From: Muscardinus avellanarius | Taxonomy: Eukaryota; Chordata; Mammalia; Rodentia; Gliridae | DNA length: 64,000 bases | Reading direction: 5' to 3' | NCBI GenBank assembly: GCA_963383645.1 | Contig: OY726560.1 | Coordinates: 27,106,300 to 27,170,299, forward strand | Shown: piece by piece, positions 33,198 to 45,000 of the stretch | Layout of the letters: the number at the start of each line of letters is the position of its first letter | Position numbering within the stretch: position 1 is the first letter of the stretch | Program-made: the position numbers and the translations under genes | Notes under the pieces: generated by a model | The model's input: only the letters and a program-made list of their open reading frames with translations | Told to the model about the DNA's origin: nothing | Database searches by the model: none

Positions 33198-34165
33198 CAG
33201 CTTCTTTTTAAAATTTTAATATTTAGAAATTTTCAACTAACAGTTAAAATATTCATATACAATTATAGCAAATAATATATTCCATTATTCATTTTATACA
33301 CTAAAGAAGAAAAATAGTATTGCTATTTGCATAGAATTTGATTTCTAGATTTAAAACTTTATATGCCTAATAAACCATTTCAGTGATCATTTACTTTTTA
33401 TTAGTCAGCATAGGCTTAGCTATGTAGTATAATAACTATCTTTGTGTTAGTGGTTCACACTAAAGAATTTTGCTTGTTACATACTTATTGGAAGTTGAAA
33501 GCAACACTTCAGTATATTTCCATACTTCAAAAATACAAACTAAATGGCAAAGTAGAATAATAATATGTTATATTAGAAAAAAGATGCATACGGGTGGGTC
33601 CAGATAATGACTCTTAAAATATCTTCTTGTGACAGTGTTACTTCAATTTACACTTCACTGGCAAAGCAAATCATGGGGCTATGTGTTCCGCAAATTGGGC
33701 AGAGTATTATTTTCCCTTCCCCAGTTAGAGACACTGCATCAATTTTGAAGACTATATAGCACTAATTAAATATTTTGTAACAAAATAAATCACAGTTTTC
33801 CCCTCCTCACAGATACTCATTTATTTTTATGTCACTTGTAAATTAAGCTCAGCCATCCTGGATTAAATGAAATCACACAATCTTGAAAGTAAAGTCATAT
33901 CCAGGATGTCATGAGCACTAAATTTCCTGTAGATGTGACTCCTTTATTTTCTGTAGCCTGTGTACTACTATAAAGAAAAGTTACTGGTCCTTTGTCATCT
34001 AAGACCAAGGGACAAACAGTAAGGGGTAAGTACAAACAAAAATCTCACATTTGATAAGGGGATGAGAGGAGACATAAAGTGCTTATGAAAGTGATCCATA
34101 GAAATTCTGAAATTCTGTAAGGCAGATGTGTTAAGTATTCCCTATTGTATTGATTGAGAAAAATT
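33198..34165. other. Unannotated AT-rich interval
   Basis: No gene or clear repeat was seen. Confidence 0.4.
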
Positions 34166-34171
34166 TATTTA

Positions 34172-34362
34172 TTTTTTTTTTGGTGGTACTGGAGTTCCTG
34201 GAAATCCTTCTACCTTGGGGCTATCAGGGCTACACTCCCAGACCTATTTTATATGATTTTTTTTTTAAACAGGGTCTATTAAGCCAGCAAGGCTGGCTTT
34301 GAACCTGCGCAATCCTCCTGTCTATGCCTCCCAAGCGAAACATGCACTACCACGCCCGGCTA
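34172..34362 (-). mobile_element. SINE family B
   Basis: Complement of the family B consensus: right arm 'ggtggtactggagttcctgg', linker, and 'ccacgcccggct' at the left-arm end. It has a small local duplication ('ggggctatcagggctaca'). No clear target duplication was found. Confidence 0.85.
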
Positions 34363-34804
34363 AGAATTCATTTTCTATATACAAATAATATATTGAGTCT
34401 AGGATTTAGATTTCTATGGCAATCAATACAATATTCTAAAAATTTGGCTCTTAATCTATGTGATTTCAGTCTGTTCTCTATACTGATGACCACACCCAGT
34501 TTTTTTTTTCTAAAAATACCTTTCTCTAGGCCCAATTACAGTTTAATTAAGCCATCATACGTAAAAGAGAGAACCACATTCTCACTCTCCTTTATTTGAG
34601 CAATTCTATCTAGCTTTGGAAAACTTATTGTTTTTACATAATAATCTGTATACAATAGCAAAATCTAGAAATTTTTCTCAACAAGAAGCTGAGTAATAAG
34701 AGATCTTTATTACCTAGAGCTGTCCTTATTTTTAAATTACACTGTTCTAACTTAATGGTAGCTAGTTATGGAATTCCTGGTTTTTGATTTTGTGAAGATT
34801 GAAC
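34363..34804. other. Unannotated interval
   Basis: No gene or repeat recognised. Confidence 0.4.
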
Positions 34805-34813
34805 TGTTGTTTA

Positions 34814-34815
<2 letters not shown>

Positions 34816-34862
<47 letters not shown>

Positions 34863-35037
34863 TTGGTGGTACTGGGGTTCCTGGAAGCCCTTTTACCTCT
34901 GGGCTACACTCCTAGACCTATTTTATTTTTGGAAACAGGGTCTCCTAAACCAGCGCGGCTGGCTTCGAACCTGTGTGATCCTCCTGTCTCCGCCTTCCAA
35001 GCGCGGGGATTACAAGCGTGCGCCACCACGCCCGGCT
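34816..35037 (-). mobile_element. SINE family B with (ATT)n tail and 11-bp TSD
   Basis: The poly-A tail has evolved into about 15 ATT repeats (34817-34862). The body is an excellent family B copy. The direct repeat 'tgttgtttatt' lies at 34805-34815 and 35038-35048. Confidence 0.92.
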
Positions 35038-35048
35038 TGTTGTTTATT

Positions 35049-35177
35049 CTACCTCTGAGCTACAACTCCAGCCCTTTTTATTTAGAACCAAGATCTCATT
35101 GAGTTACTGCACACCTGTAATTCTTCTGTATTAGCCTCATAAGTGCTGGGATTACAGGCATGTATACCATGCCCAGA
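35049..35177 (-). mobile_element. Partial older SINE
   Basis: The complement carries the ID-like 'ctacctctgagctacaactc' and the B1-like 'gtgctgggattacaggcatg', but the linker and middle are shortened. It abuts the target duplication of the younger SINE. Confidence 0.7.
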
Positions 35178-35267
35178 TGTTTTATAAATATTTTAACTTT
35201 TGGCTATTCCACAATAAAAAACATTTTGTATATTGATTTCTACTTAATGGCATCTTTTTTAAAGACA

Positions 35268-35745
35268 GTCTTATGGTTTGGCTCTTGACTAAACCCCAAA
35301 ACATTATGTGTTAAAAGCTTGGTCCTCGATGTAGTAGAGATAAGAGGTGAGACCATTAGGAGGTTGGCTACATCATGATGGCTCCAAGCTGACCATCTGA
35401 TAAATATACTGATATGTTCAAAATTTGATGGTATCATCAGTGGATGATAAAAATGATAGAATATCAAGGCTAGTTGGAGAAAGTTGGTCACGAGGGGTAA
35501 GGGTGACTGGTCCCCTGCCCTTTCCTGCTCTGTGTCTCAGCTTCTGTGTTTCCATGAAGTGGACGATCAGCTTTGTCTATTACATCCTTCTGCTACAATG
35601 CTTTGCGGCACCTTAGCCCTAAAGCAATGGAGCCAGTCAACCAGGAACGGAAACTTCTGAAACCATGACCCAAAATAAACATTTTGTTTTCTAGGATTTT
35701 CTTAAGGTATTTATAACAGTGATGGAAAGCTGACTAACATAGGCA
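35268..35745 (+). mobile_element. MaLR-type LTR
   Basis: It starts 'ttatggtttggctcttgact' and ends 'gtgatggaaagctgactaaca', the typical frame of ERVL-MaLR LTRs (MST/THE/MLT style). In between are 'gaggtgagaccattaggagg' and 'aaaataaacattttgtttt'. The family name is not fixed. Short open frames here are repeat-derived. Confidence 0.6.
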
Positions 35746-36440
35746 TAAAATATTTATGCTAATAGTGTTATTATTATTAATTATTATTATTACCACTAGT
35801 ATTATTTTACCGTTTCTTCACTTAATGCCACTTTGTGGAAAATATCTGCCTACTAAGCACAGAGAACTGTATTGTCAATGTTTTAATATTATGTAGTCTG
35901 ATTAACCATCTTATGAACCAAAATGTTATTTTTTCTATAATTTCCTTGCTATAAAATTTGTAGTATAAACAAATTTTAGGTATATTTAATGACAGTAAAT
36001 TACTTTGATAGCTCACATTAAGTTGGGATTAAAGAACGACCAACGTGATGTCTCAGTAGTTTCTTTTGCTTGTTTTTAAGGTCTATTTCTCAGTTATGCT
36101 GCCTGTATATTTTTAGTTACTTGTGAATTTTGTCTTTGTTATAAACACTCAGAATGGCTGAGAAATCAGTCCCTCTTTAGGACACTCCCAATATCACATG
36201 AGAGAGAATAAATAATTTTCAAAGCCATTTGGTTCTTATGATTTATTGAAGTTTGTATATGTCATTTGTGCTTACATATATTTTTAAAATATAATTTTCC
36301 ACCATTAAAATATCATTTTATTTTTATGCATTTAAGGAAATTTTTTAATCAGTCTAATTTTTTGATTTGCATATACAAGAATGTTAAATTATTTTAACTG
36401 AATGCTGAGATCTATATTTAGCTACATAGTTTTATATTAA
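35746..36440. other. Unannotated AT-rich interval
   Basis: No gene or repeat recognised. Confidence 0.4.
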
Positions 36441-36445
36441 ATTTT

Positions 36446-36501
36446 CTTTACTTTCCTTCTTTCTCTTTCTTTCTCCTTTCCTTCTTTCTCTCTCTTTCTC
36501 C

Positions 36502-36556
<55 letters not shown>

Positions 36557-36558
36557 TC
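36446..36558. repeat. (CTTT)n microsatellite / SINE tail
   Basis: A pyrimidine run that becomes pure CTTT from about 36500. It is the expanded A-rich tail of the adjacent minus-strand SINE. Confidence 0.93.
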
Positions 36559-36754
36559 ATACTGGGGATGGAACCCAGGGGGATTCTACCTCTGAGCTAT
36601 ACCCCCAGCCCTATTTTTTATCTTTATTTTGAAACAGGGTTTCACTGAGTTGCAAAGGGCCTCACTAAGTAGATTAAGCTGTCCACAAACCTCAGTCCTC
36701 CTCTCTCAGCCTCCCAAATGCTGAGATTACAAGTGGGCACCACCCTGTCCAGTT
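36559..36754 (-). mobile_element. Dimeric SINE (family A)
   Basis: Complement: right arm 'atactggggatggaaccca', then linker, then 'ggcctcactaagtag' and 'cagcctcccaaatgctgaga'. Confidence 0.85.
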
Positions 36755-37504
36755 GTGAACTTTATTATTTTTTTTCTATTTGTCATATTATACTATACAT
36801 GAAAACTAGTTATTCATTGATTTGATATAATACATCTTTTTGTAATCAGAATTTTGGGTGACATAATATTCAGAAATGTTATATCTTGTTTTGTGTTTAG
36901 TGAACTGTTTACTATATTTTAATGTTTTTCTAGGTCAATTCTGCTCCGCCATAACATCAGTGAAAAAAATTAAGAATGTTGCCTTTTTAATTTTTTAAAA
37001 ATTTTGTTCTTACTCTACTTTTTTTTATTATTGCATCATATTATTCTCTCTACATGGTTTTCTGGCCCTATTACATATTCTCCTATGAGACAGAGGATAC
37101 CAAAAGCTCTGAAGCAAAGGAAAGAATACATATATTATAGCTTAACTATTAAATAGTAAAAAGAAAACTGCTACATTAAATGTATACCATAACCAAAATT
37201 AAAGGTTCAAAATAAAGTGATTATTTAAATTTTCAAAATATGCTAAATCCCATAGCTTTAAACTACTTAAAATAGATTTAATCCATGCTAGAAACTGTTT
37301 TTGAGTATAATCTGTTATCATATTTTAATGTTTAACTCACTTCACTGAAGGGGAAAAGAAGATACAAGCATATTACTAAAGTTTATGCAACTATTTTGCA
37401 CAGTAGCTGGACTTTAATGTTCTATATGTGTGAAATATACTTTTGAGTTAATTTAAGTACATAAATATTCTAAAATTGTTAGTCAGAAGGCCTAATCTTT
37501 TCTT
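36755..37504. other. Unannotated AT-rich interval
   Basis: No gene or repeat recognised. Confidence 0.4.
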
Positions 37505-37668
37505 TTTTGTGGTACTGGGGATGAAACCCAGAGGCATTCTACCTCCAAGCTATACCACCAGCTCTATTTTTATTCTTTTTTTTTTAAACAGGTTCTCACT
37601 GAGTTGCAAATGGCCTCACTAAACAGCCGAGGCTCTCTGGGAGCCATGATCCTCGCCTAAGTTTCAAA
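37505..37668 (-). mobile_element. Truncated dimeric SINE (family A)
   Basis: The right arm 'gtggtactggggatgaaac' and linker are present, but the left arm ends early after 'ggcctcactaaacagccgag'. Confidence 0.75.
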
Positions 37669-39214
37669 TAAATATTTTCAAATGGTTACTTTAGCATAAC
37701 AGCTCACTTTGGTGAAAATTTAAGTAGTTATTACCTTTTTCTATCAAATTGACCCATTTAAAATATTATTAAATTATGAATTATGTGGATTATTATTACA
37801 TTGTTTGGCCAATAAATGTTGTGAAGTGAGTATCATCTGAAAAAAAGCCTGGATAAGTACATATAAAGGGAATGAAAAGTAACCTATGAACAGAAAAACA
37901 AATGGGAATAACATTCACAGGGTCATATGAAAGCCTTTAAAATGGTCATCACCAGTCTCTGAGGAAGCACTAAATTATGATAATAAAAAATAGCCAAAAT
38001 TATTTTTCTAAACAAAAAAGTAATGAGTAATAATACTGACTTAATCAAATATTTAACTGTCAGTTACAAAGCAAACATTAAGCACTTGATTAAAATTAAG
38101 CAAAATTAGGAAGCAATAAAATGAATTTTTAATACAACTACCTGAAAATTAAGAGAAAACACTATTATTTTACAAAATAAAAAGCTAATCAGCTAACCAT
38201 TTGATATTAATATATTTTTGATAGGATAATGAAATATCTTTTAATATTTTTGCCCATCACATATAAACCAAAACACCAAAAACAAAAATCTCTGAACACT
38301 GTTAAAACTGGTCAAATTCATTTTTGCATTCATTCAAAATTTTATGTGACATTCTCTTTTATCATCCAGAGGTTACTATCTATTTTAATTAGCTGATTTT
38401 TACTTATAGGAGACATTGTTTGGAAAGATCACAAATCAGTTCAGCTTGCGTGGGTTTTTCTAGAATTCTGTTATGTTAGTAAACAGCTCCTCTACTTTTC
38501 CATTGTCCTCTTTATTCTCATACCTCTTCATCATATTTCATATGAGAATTATGCAGAAATTGAATTCTGCATGTTTTCCAAATTGTTAATGTTCTTTTTA
38601 TTTACATTGTACTCACCTCCTATATTTTAAAATTATTTCATAGTTATATTCTACATCAGTAATTTAGTTTTTAACTTAGTATTTAATTGAATTTAGAAAT
38701 CATAAATTATGTACTAATTTAAATTGTATTATTCCATGAACACTTTCCTGTAATCCTTGCTTCAATCCTCTAATTCTATCTTTAATTACCTTCCATCTGA
38801 AAATATTATTTACTAATATTTACAAAGGCACATCATTTGCAATTTCAAATACAAGTCAAATACATGTTTATCATTGTGTTAAAAATTTTATAATCTTATT
38901 TTTAACATTTATTCTTATAGGCAACTTGAATAAGTTATATTTAATAACACAATATAACATAATCATAAATGAAAACTCCAACTTGTGTTTTTACTTTCAT
39001 AATATACCATAGAATAATGCTACTTTCTCTGGTCTTACATGTTGAACATGGCAGTCATAGAACGTAAAAATGTTTGAAAATAGGACTTTCTTTCCTTTAT
39101 TTAGTGCCTTTTTAACTCTGAAGTTTCATTTAACAGGTATAAGCCCATCAAACTGTTAGATCATCACTTGCTAGAAATAAAATGTCCCCTAAAGAGTTTA
39201 TTTATCAATATTCA
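37669..39214. other. Unannotated AT-rich interval
   Basis: 1.5 kb with no gene or repeat recognised. Confidence 0.4.
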
Positions 39215-39570
39215 GTGTTGATATAGTTGAGCGATGAGGGATGTAATCCCAGAAGTAGATATGGATTTACTTGAGTGGTACTCAGTAGGCTGGTAGGGTG
39301 TGCCTGGAGGAATTGGTCGCTGGGGTGTGGCCTTGGAGATCATATGTATGGTTCCTTCTCCCCCAGTTCTCTCTCTCTTGCTTCCAGCCTCTATGATGTG
39401 AGAATGGGCCATAGGCTCTTCCTTTCTATATTTCCTGTCACCATGGTCTGAGAACTGCAGTCCCTAGCCTCACATGGACTTAACTCAAAATCGTGGGGAA
39501 ATAAATCTTCTTTTCTCTAAGTTATCTGGTCAGTCTTTTATATTATATCTGCCAGAATGCTGTCAGATAT
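39215..39570 (+). mobile_element. MaLR-like LTR fragment
   Basis: 'ggaaataaatcttcttttctc' followed by 'aagttatctggtcagtctttta' is typical of the 3' part of MaLR-type LTRs, and 'gtgtgcctggaggaattggtcgct' typical of the 5' part. The family is uncertain. Confidence 0.5.
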
Positions 39571-42036
39571 ATCACTAAATGCAGTTTAATCCTTAAAGCT
39601 CAGCAATTAGTGCCTCAATCTCCAAATAATCAACCACTTTACAAGCATACAGGTGAGTCTATTCTGAAGGTCTGAAGCTTAAAGTCACAAATGTCATCTG
39701 GTCCCTGTAGACCCGTGTCCTCATAGTCTACTTTCATCAAGATTTTCTTTCCATCCTTGTGATTTATAACCTTTACTTTATTATAGAGGGGAAAATGTGA
39801 AGATAGATCATCCAAAAATTATTTGTGTTTTAACACCAGTTTTGTATGCACACAGCAGGCCTTATGTGCTTCTCTTCAAGTTCTACTATACTCCCTCTTA
39901 CTCCCACATATAATATTAACATTGATATATATATAACTGTATATGAATAAAAGATTATTTGAACTATATTCATCTTTATGCACTTTTCTATCACTCTAAA
40001 CTTTACTATGATGTATAATTATAATGCAGAAATATATTTTTAAAAAGAGTAGGTGGATTTTATTTTTCCAAAAAACCACAAAACAATAAACAAAAATCAT
40101 TTTTGCTAAGAAGAGTAACTGGCCTGATTTTCTCCATAGATTTCCTGTGTAAACTAGGTATATTAAAAATGTTTTGATATTTTGTAATTATGTCATATGC
40201 ATTTCTTAAAACATAAAAGTAAACATAAATCATGAAAATTACAAAATATAAATGAGTACCTATAAAAAAGACACATGTTTTACATACTGAGCAGTTTTTT
40301 ACTTTTTCTACTTTTTTTATAGTTCCAAATAGTATCATTTTAAATTTAATTGAAAATCTATTTTTATAGTCTAACACATTTATTCAGGTCATTTTAAGAC
40401 TATAGCATTTATTTTTTTTCAAATATTATAAGTATATTGAGCAATATTACATGAACCATGCTATCTGCCTTGATTTAACTTCATTCATTTTTATAACTGT
40501 ATTTGCCTTTCATACATTAAAAATTGAATATATTTGACAATATTGTATATCAGCTGCATTTCTGTGTGGTACTTGATGATAAGCCCATTTAGAATTAGTT
40601 CAAATTTTAGTTTTATTTCTTCTAAGAGGTATGTTTGAGTATAATGAGAAACACAATGGTTAAGATAAGTTTAATAGCTTTAATGAAATCATTCTTTCTT
40701 CTAGTGACCTTGAGGGTGTCCTGAATTACTCTTCTTGATGGTGCATGTCAATAGGAATAAGAACAATAATTGTGCTTGATGGTCTATTTCTAGTGTAGCT
40801 TCAACAAGAATATCCCATAAGGTTTAAAGGTCTTTTTATTATTCTGAGTGAAATCAATAAACAAATTAATTTGTTTTCTTTGAATCTTCACTCACTTTCA
40901 GAAGTAGGTTACTCTAGCTGAATAAAGATTTTTCCCTTGAAAAGTATTTGAGCAGAGTCAAGTATAGTGCCCATACATATTATGTATTCCATAGACATCT
41001 GTTCCTTCTTACTAATTTCTCTAATAATATGCTAAGAGATTTTAGTGACATATTTATGATATGTCTCCAAGAAAGAAGCACATTGTTATTCACAGAGTGA
41101 ATCATATGAAATCTACTATAGACTCTTGATATCAATTATTGAATGTTTACACTCAATATAGTCTGTAGTAAACATTGCTGAATTTGGAATACAAGGTAGA
41201 AATAAAGAAGACAGCAGATTTTCAATAAGAGGGTCCTTTATTACAATCATTTATAGCTGTTCTAAAATAAAAGGAATGAAACATTCAATTATTAGTGCAT
41301 CTTTGTGTTATACAAACATGTGAAAGGTGAAGGGATACTAGTAGTCTGAGATCATGGAAGTCCCTAGAAGTCAGCAAAACATTACCGCTATGCCACAATT
41401 TCCAAGAAAAGAGTAGTTTCTGAAAGAAAATAAAAGAGCTGTTTGGAGAAGATAAGCCCTCAGGAGTTGCTGACTTTGATAGGAAAGACAGCCACTCTCC
41501 AGGGACACAACAGGAAAGGACCCCAGAAGTAAACAAGACACACTTATTTTGGCCTCCTTTCTCCTGATAACACAACGGGAAGTTAGAAGGCGTGAAAACT
41601 CATTGATGCAGTGATTCCGGGTCAGGCTTCTGGAGCAGAAAGGAGGCTGGAAAGGAGAGGATCTCAAGGCGCAGATAGAACACATTCAGCATGATGCCCT
41701 TTTGGATTTGAATTTTACTGTAAAATAGTTCCTTTTCTCTGAAGAATTTAGAGCACAGCACTCTTTGAGAGCTCAGCTGCTTTAATTAAACCTAAATGCC
41801 TACACAGAGAATTAAATACCTAATTAGATGTGCAACATACATGTGTTTTGGAATGATGAAATAAGTTAACAAATAAATAAATATAACATTTGAGAAAGTA
41901 ACTGGAGGAATGTGAAAAAGAAAAGAAAATGTAAGCTTGAAGGAGGACACTTGCCAAACTAAATATAAAATTGATACTGAATTGTCTTTAAAGTCATGAT
42001 TGTATTATTTTATTTTATTTATATTTTCAAAAGGTT
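39571..42036. other. Unannotated AT-rich interval
   Basis: No gene recognised. About 41280-41830 is less AT-rich and not repeat-like. Minus-strand open frames there (up to 104 codons) have no recognisable domain and no splice or promoter support. Confidence 0.35.
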
Positions 42037-42085
42037 GTATATATATACATATATATACACACACACACATATATATATATATTTG
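42037..42085. repeat. (TA)n/(CA)n microsatellite
   Basis: Alternating TA, with a CACACACA segment in the middle. Confidence 0.9.
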
Positions 42086-42753
42086 TTATTGAGAGTAATC
42101 ATGTAGTTTGTGAGATTCTTAAGAATACACAAGGTTTAAGTCATTTGCATTTTTTTATTTTTCTATATAACTAAAAACAGTATGATTTATTTTAAAATAT
42201 TTGAGCTTAATATGCAAATGATGCTAAAGTTAATTTTGATATATTAGATTAAGAATAATTATATTTATTTTTTAAATTTTGATGTAATATTTGTGCTATG
42301 GCTTTTACTGTTTCCACCTATTGGCTACCCAGTGCATAGAAAATTATTCCATTTCCCGTTAGTATTAGCCACTTCCATGTGGCTTGCTTTGCCAAAAAAT
42401 GTGAACAGACAGACTGTGACACTTCAGAGCAGACGCTTAAGAGTCCTCATATATTTTTGCAATTTTGAGTCTATTCCATTTCTGCCTCCTTCCTGGGCTT
42501 TGGAAGACAGACCTAGTTTACATATTATGCCAATAACAAAGAAACTTTGTGAGTCCTCGCTACCAGGACTTGGGATTGTTTGTTATAAAAATATAATTTA
42601 GTAAAAGCCAAGTAATTTCATTCGTTTGGCTTCAATAATTCTTAAACTATATCATATAATAAGTCACTTAGACTGTAAAAAGTAAAATAATCCTGAAGTA
42701 TTTATCACAACTTAAGCTTATATGAGGACAAAAAATTGCTAATTAAAATAAAG
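42086..42753. other. Unannotated interval
   Basis: The 102-codon open frame starting at 42293 shows no recognisable domain. Nothing else was seen. Confidence 0.35.
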
Positions 42754-42960
42754 ATGAGCCAGGCATGGTAGCGCACAAATGTAATCCCCAAGCTTGGGAG
42801 GCAGAGACAGGAGAATTGCGCAGGTTCGAAGCCAGCCACGCGCACTGGCTTAGGAGACCCTGTTTCTGAATTAAAAAAAAATGTAAAAATAGGTCTGGGA
42901 GTGTAGCCCGGAGGTAGAAGGGCTTCCAGGAACCCCAGTACCACCAAAATAAATAAATAA
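42754..42960 (+). mobile_element. SINE family B
   Basis: 'gagccaggcatggtagcgcac' start and the 'aggtctgggagtgtagcccg' right arm, with a short AAAT tail. Confidence 0.9.
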
Positions 42961-43266
42961 ATAAGATATATTAATTGTGGCAAAAAGTTTATTGGGTCTA
43001 TTTAAGAGTTATTAAATAGATTGACAGATTCACTATATCAAGTAAATGAATTATCATGTATTACACATATGTATACACATATTAATATACATGTAATATG
43101 TTGGTATATGGTATTGAAATATAAAATATAAAATTAATAATACCATATGTATATGTATAAGTAATATTTTATAATTATTTGAGTACATTACTAATACAAA
43201 AGTAAAATAAAATGAACTTAAGTGATGTCTAGATCAAGAAGATAAACAAAAATGATATTCAAAATT
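42961..43266. other. Unannotated AT-rich interval
   Basis: Very AT-rich, with no gene or repeat recognised. Confidence 0.4.
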
Positions 43267-43276
43267 GCTATTGCTG

Positions 43277-43479
43277 GCCGGGCATGTTGGAACATGCTTG
43301 TAATCCCTGGGCTTGGGAGGTAGAGACAGGAGGATTGTGCAGGTTTGAAGCCAGCCTCATGGGCTAAAGAGATCCTGTTTCCAAATAAAAATATAAAAAT
43401 AGGTCTGGGAGCGTAGCCCGAAGGTAAAAGGGTTTCCAGGAACCCCAGTACCACACACACACACAAACACACAAAAATA
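43277..43479 (+). mobile_element. SINE family B with 10-bp TSD
   Basis: 'gccgggcatgttggaacatg' start, standard linker and right arm, and a CA-rich tail. The direct repeat 'gctattgctg' lies at 43267-43276 and 43480-43489. Confidence 0.9.
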
Positions 43480-43489
43480 GCTATTGCTG

Positions 43490-43878
43490 GTGAGCTTAAA
43501 TAAAAAATCAAAGTAGTATAGAAAGAAGCCAAAGAACCAGGGACATTGGAAATTATGTAGTTTAGCATAGTTACAGTCAAATGATTTATGTACAAAATAG
43601 TGACATGCTTAAATCTAGGATGAAAAACTTTAAAGTACTCAAAGAAAGAAGCATGTATTGAGTTATGCGTCTAAGACTAAAGAAGGAATTTCAAATCAAA
43701 ACAGGCTATTAAATATTAATTACAGAACCAAGGAAACAGATATTGCAGATATTTAGACAAACACATATGATTTATTTGCAAATCATCTTTGCAAACAGTT
43801 CAGAGTTGCTCAGAAAATCCTCTTCTACGCACAAGAGGAGGTCTGAATAAAATAACAACTCCATTCTTTTTATTTATT
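43490..43878. other. Unannotated interval
   Basis: No gene or repeat recognised. Confidence 0.4.
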
Positions 43879-44079
43879 TTTGTGGTACAGGGTATTAAAT
43901 CCAGGGGCATTCTATCTCCAAGCTATACCCGCAGCCCTATTTTTTATTCTTTAATTTGAAACAGGCCCTTACTAAGTTGTGGAGGCCTCACTAAGTAGCT
44001 GAGGCTGGCCACAAACCACAATCCTCTGGTCTCAGCCTCCTACTAATTGAGATAACAAGCATGTACCACCATGTCAGGT
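43879..44079 (-). mobile_element. Dimeric SINE (family A)
   Basis: Complement: 'tgtggtacagggtattaaat' right arm, linker, and 'ctaagtagctgaggctggcc' left arm. Confidence 0.8.
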
Positions 44080-44571
44080 AACAATTTTATTATTTTATTT
44101 AGGGAAAAAGTATTGCAAAACCAAGTAGTATTAAATGCAAAGACCATAAGGCAGAATATTAGTTACTGGCATTGTAAAAATAAATAAAATGTTATCAGAT
44201 TAATATAAAATAACTAATGACATAATAATTCTATACTAGTATTATTTTCTCTTTGTCATTTTTATTGTTCTGAGTAATCTCTAATATTGCCTGCTATTTA
44301 TTTATTATCTTCCTATCAAAATTCTTCCTGTCTGATGAAGATGCCTGGCTCTGACTTTACCACACTCACATCACAACTTTAACTGACCAATCCTCTATCA
44401 TAGCCATCATTTTACCATAATCTCTAGTGAAAACACTTGGTGAATAAAACTATGGAAAGTTTAAAATAATTTGAATAACACATTGCTTCTCATCATCACG
44501 TGATTATTGAGAGTATATAAAATAAAAATGTTTACTGACAAGTATTATTTTCATAAAGATCAATCACAAAC
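44080..44571. other. Unannotated interval
   Basis: No gene or repeat recognised. Confidence 0.4.
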
Positions 44572-44586
44572 CAGCCTGCCTTTAAT

Positions 44587-45000
44587 TATTTTTTTACTTT
44601 CTTTTTTATTTTTTCACTTTTTTATTTTTAATATATTTTTATTGGTGCATTGTAATCATATATCACATTGGGATATAAGACTTGAGAGGATATACAAGCA
44701 CACATCATCCAATTAGCCCTCATCCAATCCCCATCCCATTCCCTGCCTCTCCCTCGATCCCATGCTTAATTGGTGATTATCTTTGATACATTTGTTTATG
44801 TACCTCTTGAGTTTTAAAGCGGTTCCATCCTCCCCCATCCCATCCCCTCTGATTGGTCACCTAAATTGCTTTGCTATAGGGCCCTTTCTATAACTCGACC
44901 TCCTCCTGTTACCCCTTTCCTCCTAGTTTTTGCTAATTAGGGGAAGCATCTGGTTTTTATTTTCTGAGATATTTCTCTGTGCATGCCACATTTCAAGTTC
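44587..45000 (-). mobile_element. L1-like 3' UTR of the composite element
   Basis: T-rich start (the poly-A tail on the minus strand), then 'tttttattggtgcattgtaa' and a C-rich stretch ('ccccatcccattccctgcct') that is the complement of the G-rich L1 3' UTR seen at 62440-62580. 'gatgatgtgtg', on the minus strand, is shared with the other L1 ends. Confidence 0.75.

Noticed and set aside
41285..41685. Two overlapping minus-strand frames of about 100 codons
   Set aside because: No recognisable motif. Overlapping frames of this size are common by chance in slightly GC-richer DNA.
42705..43595. Minus-strand frames with a shared 'VVLGFLEALLPPGYTPRPIF'-type phrase
   Set aside because: The same phrase appears wherever a family B SINE is read in antisense (7.7, 14.7, 34.9, 49.7 and 59.8 kb), so it is SINE-derived and not a protein family.
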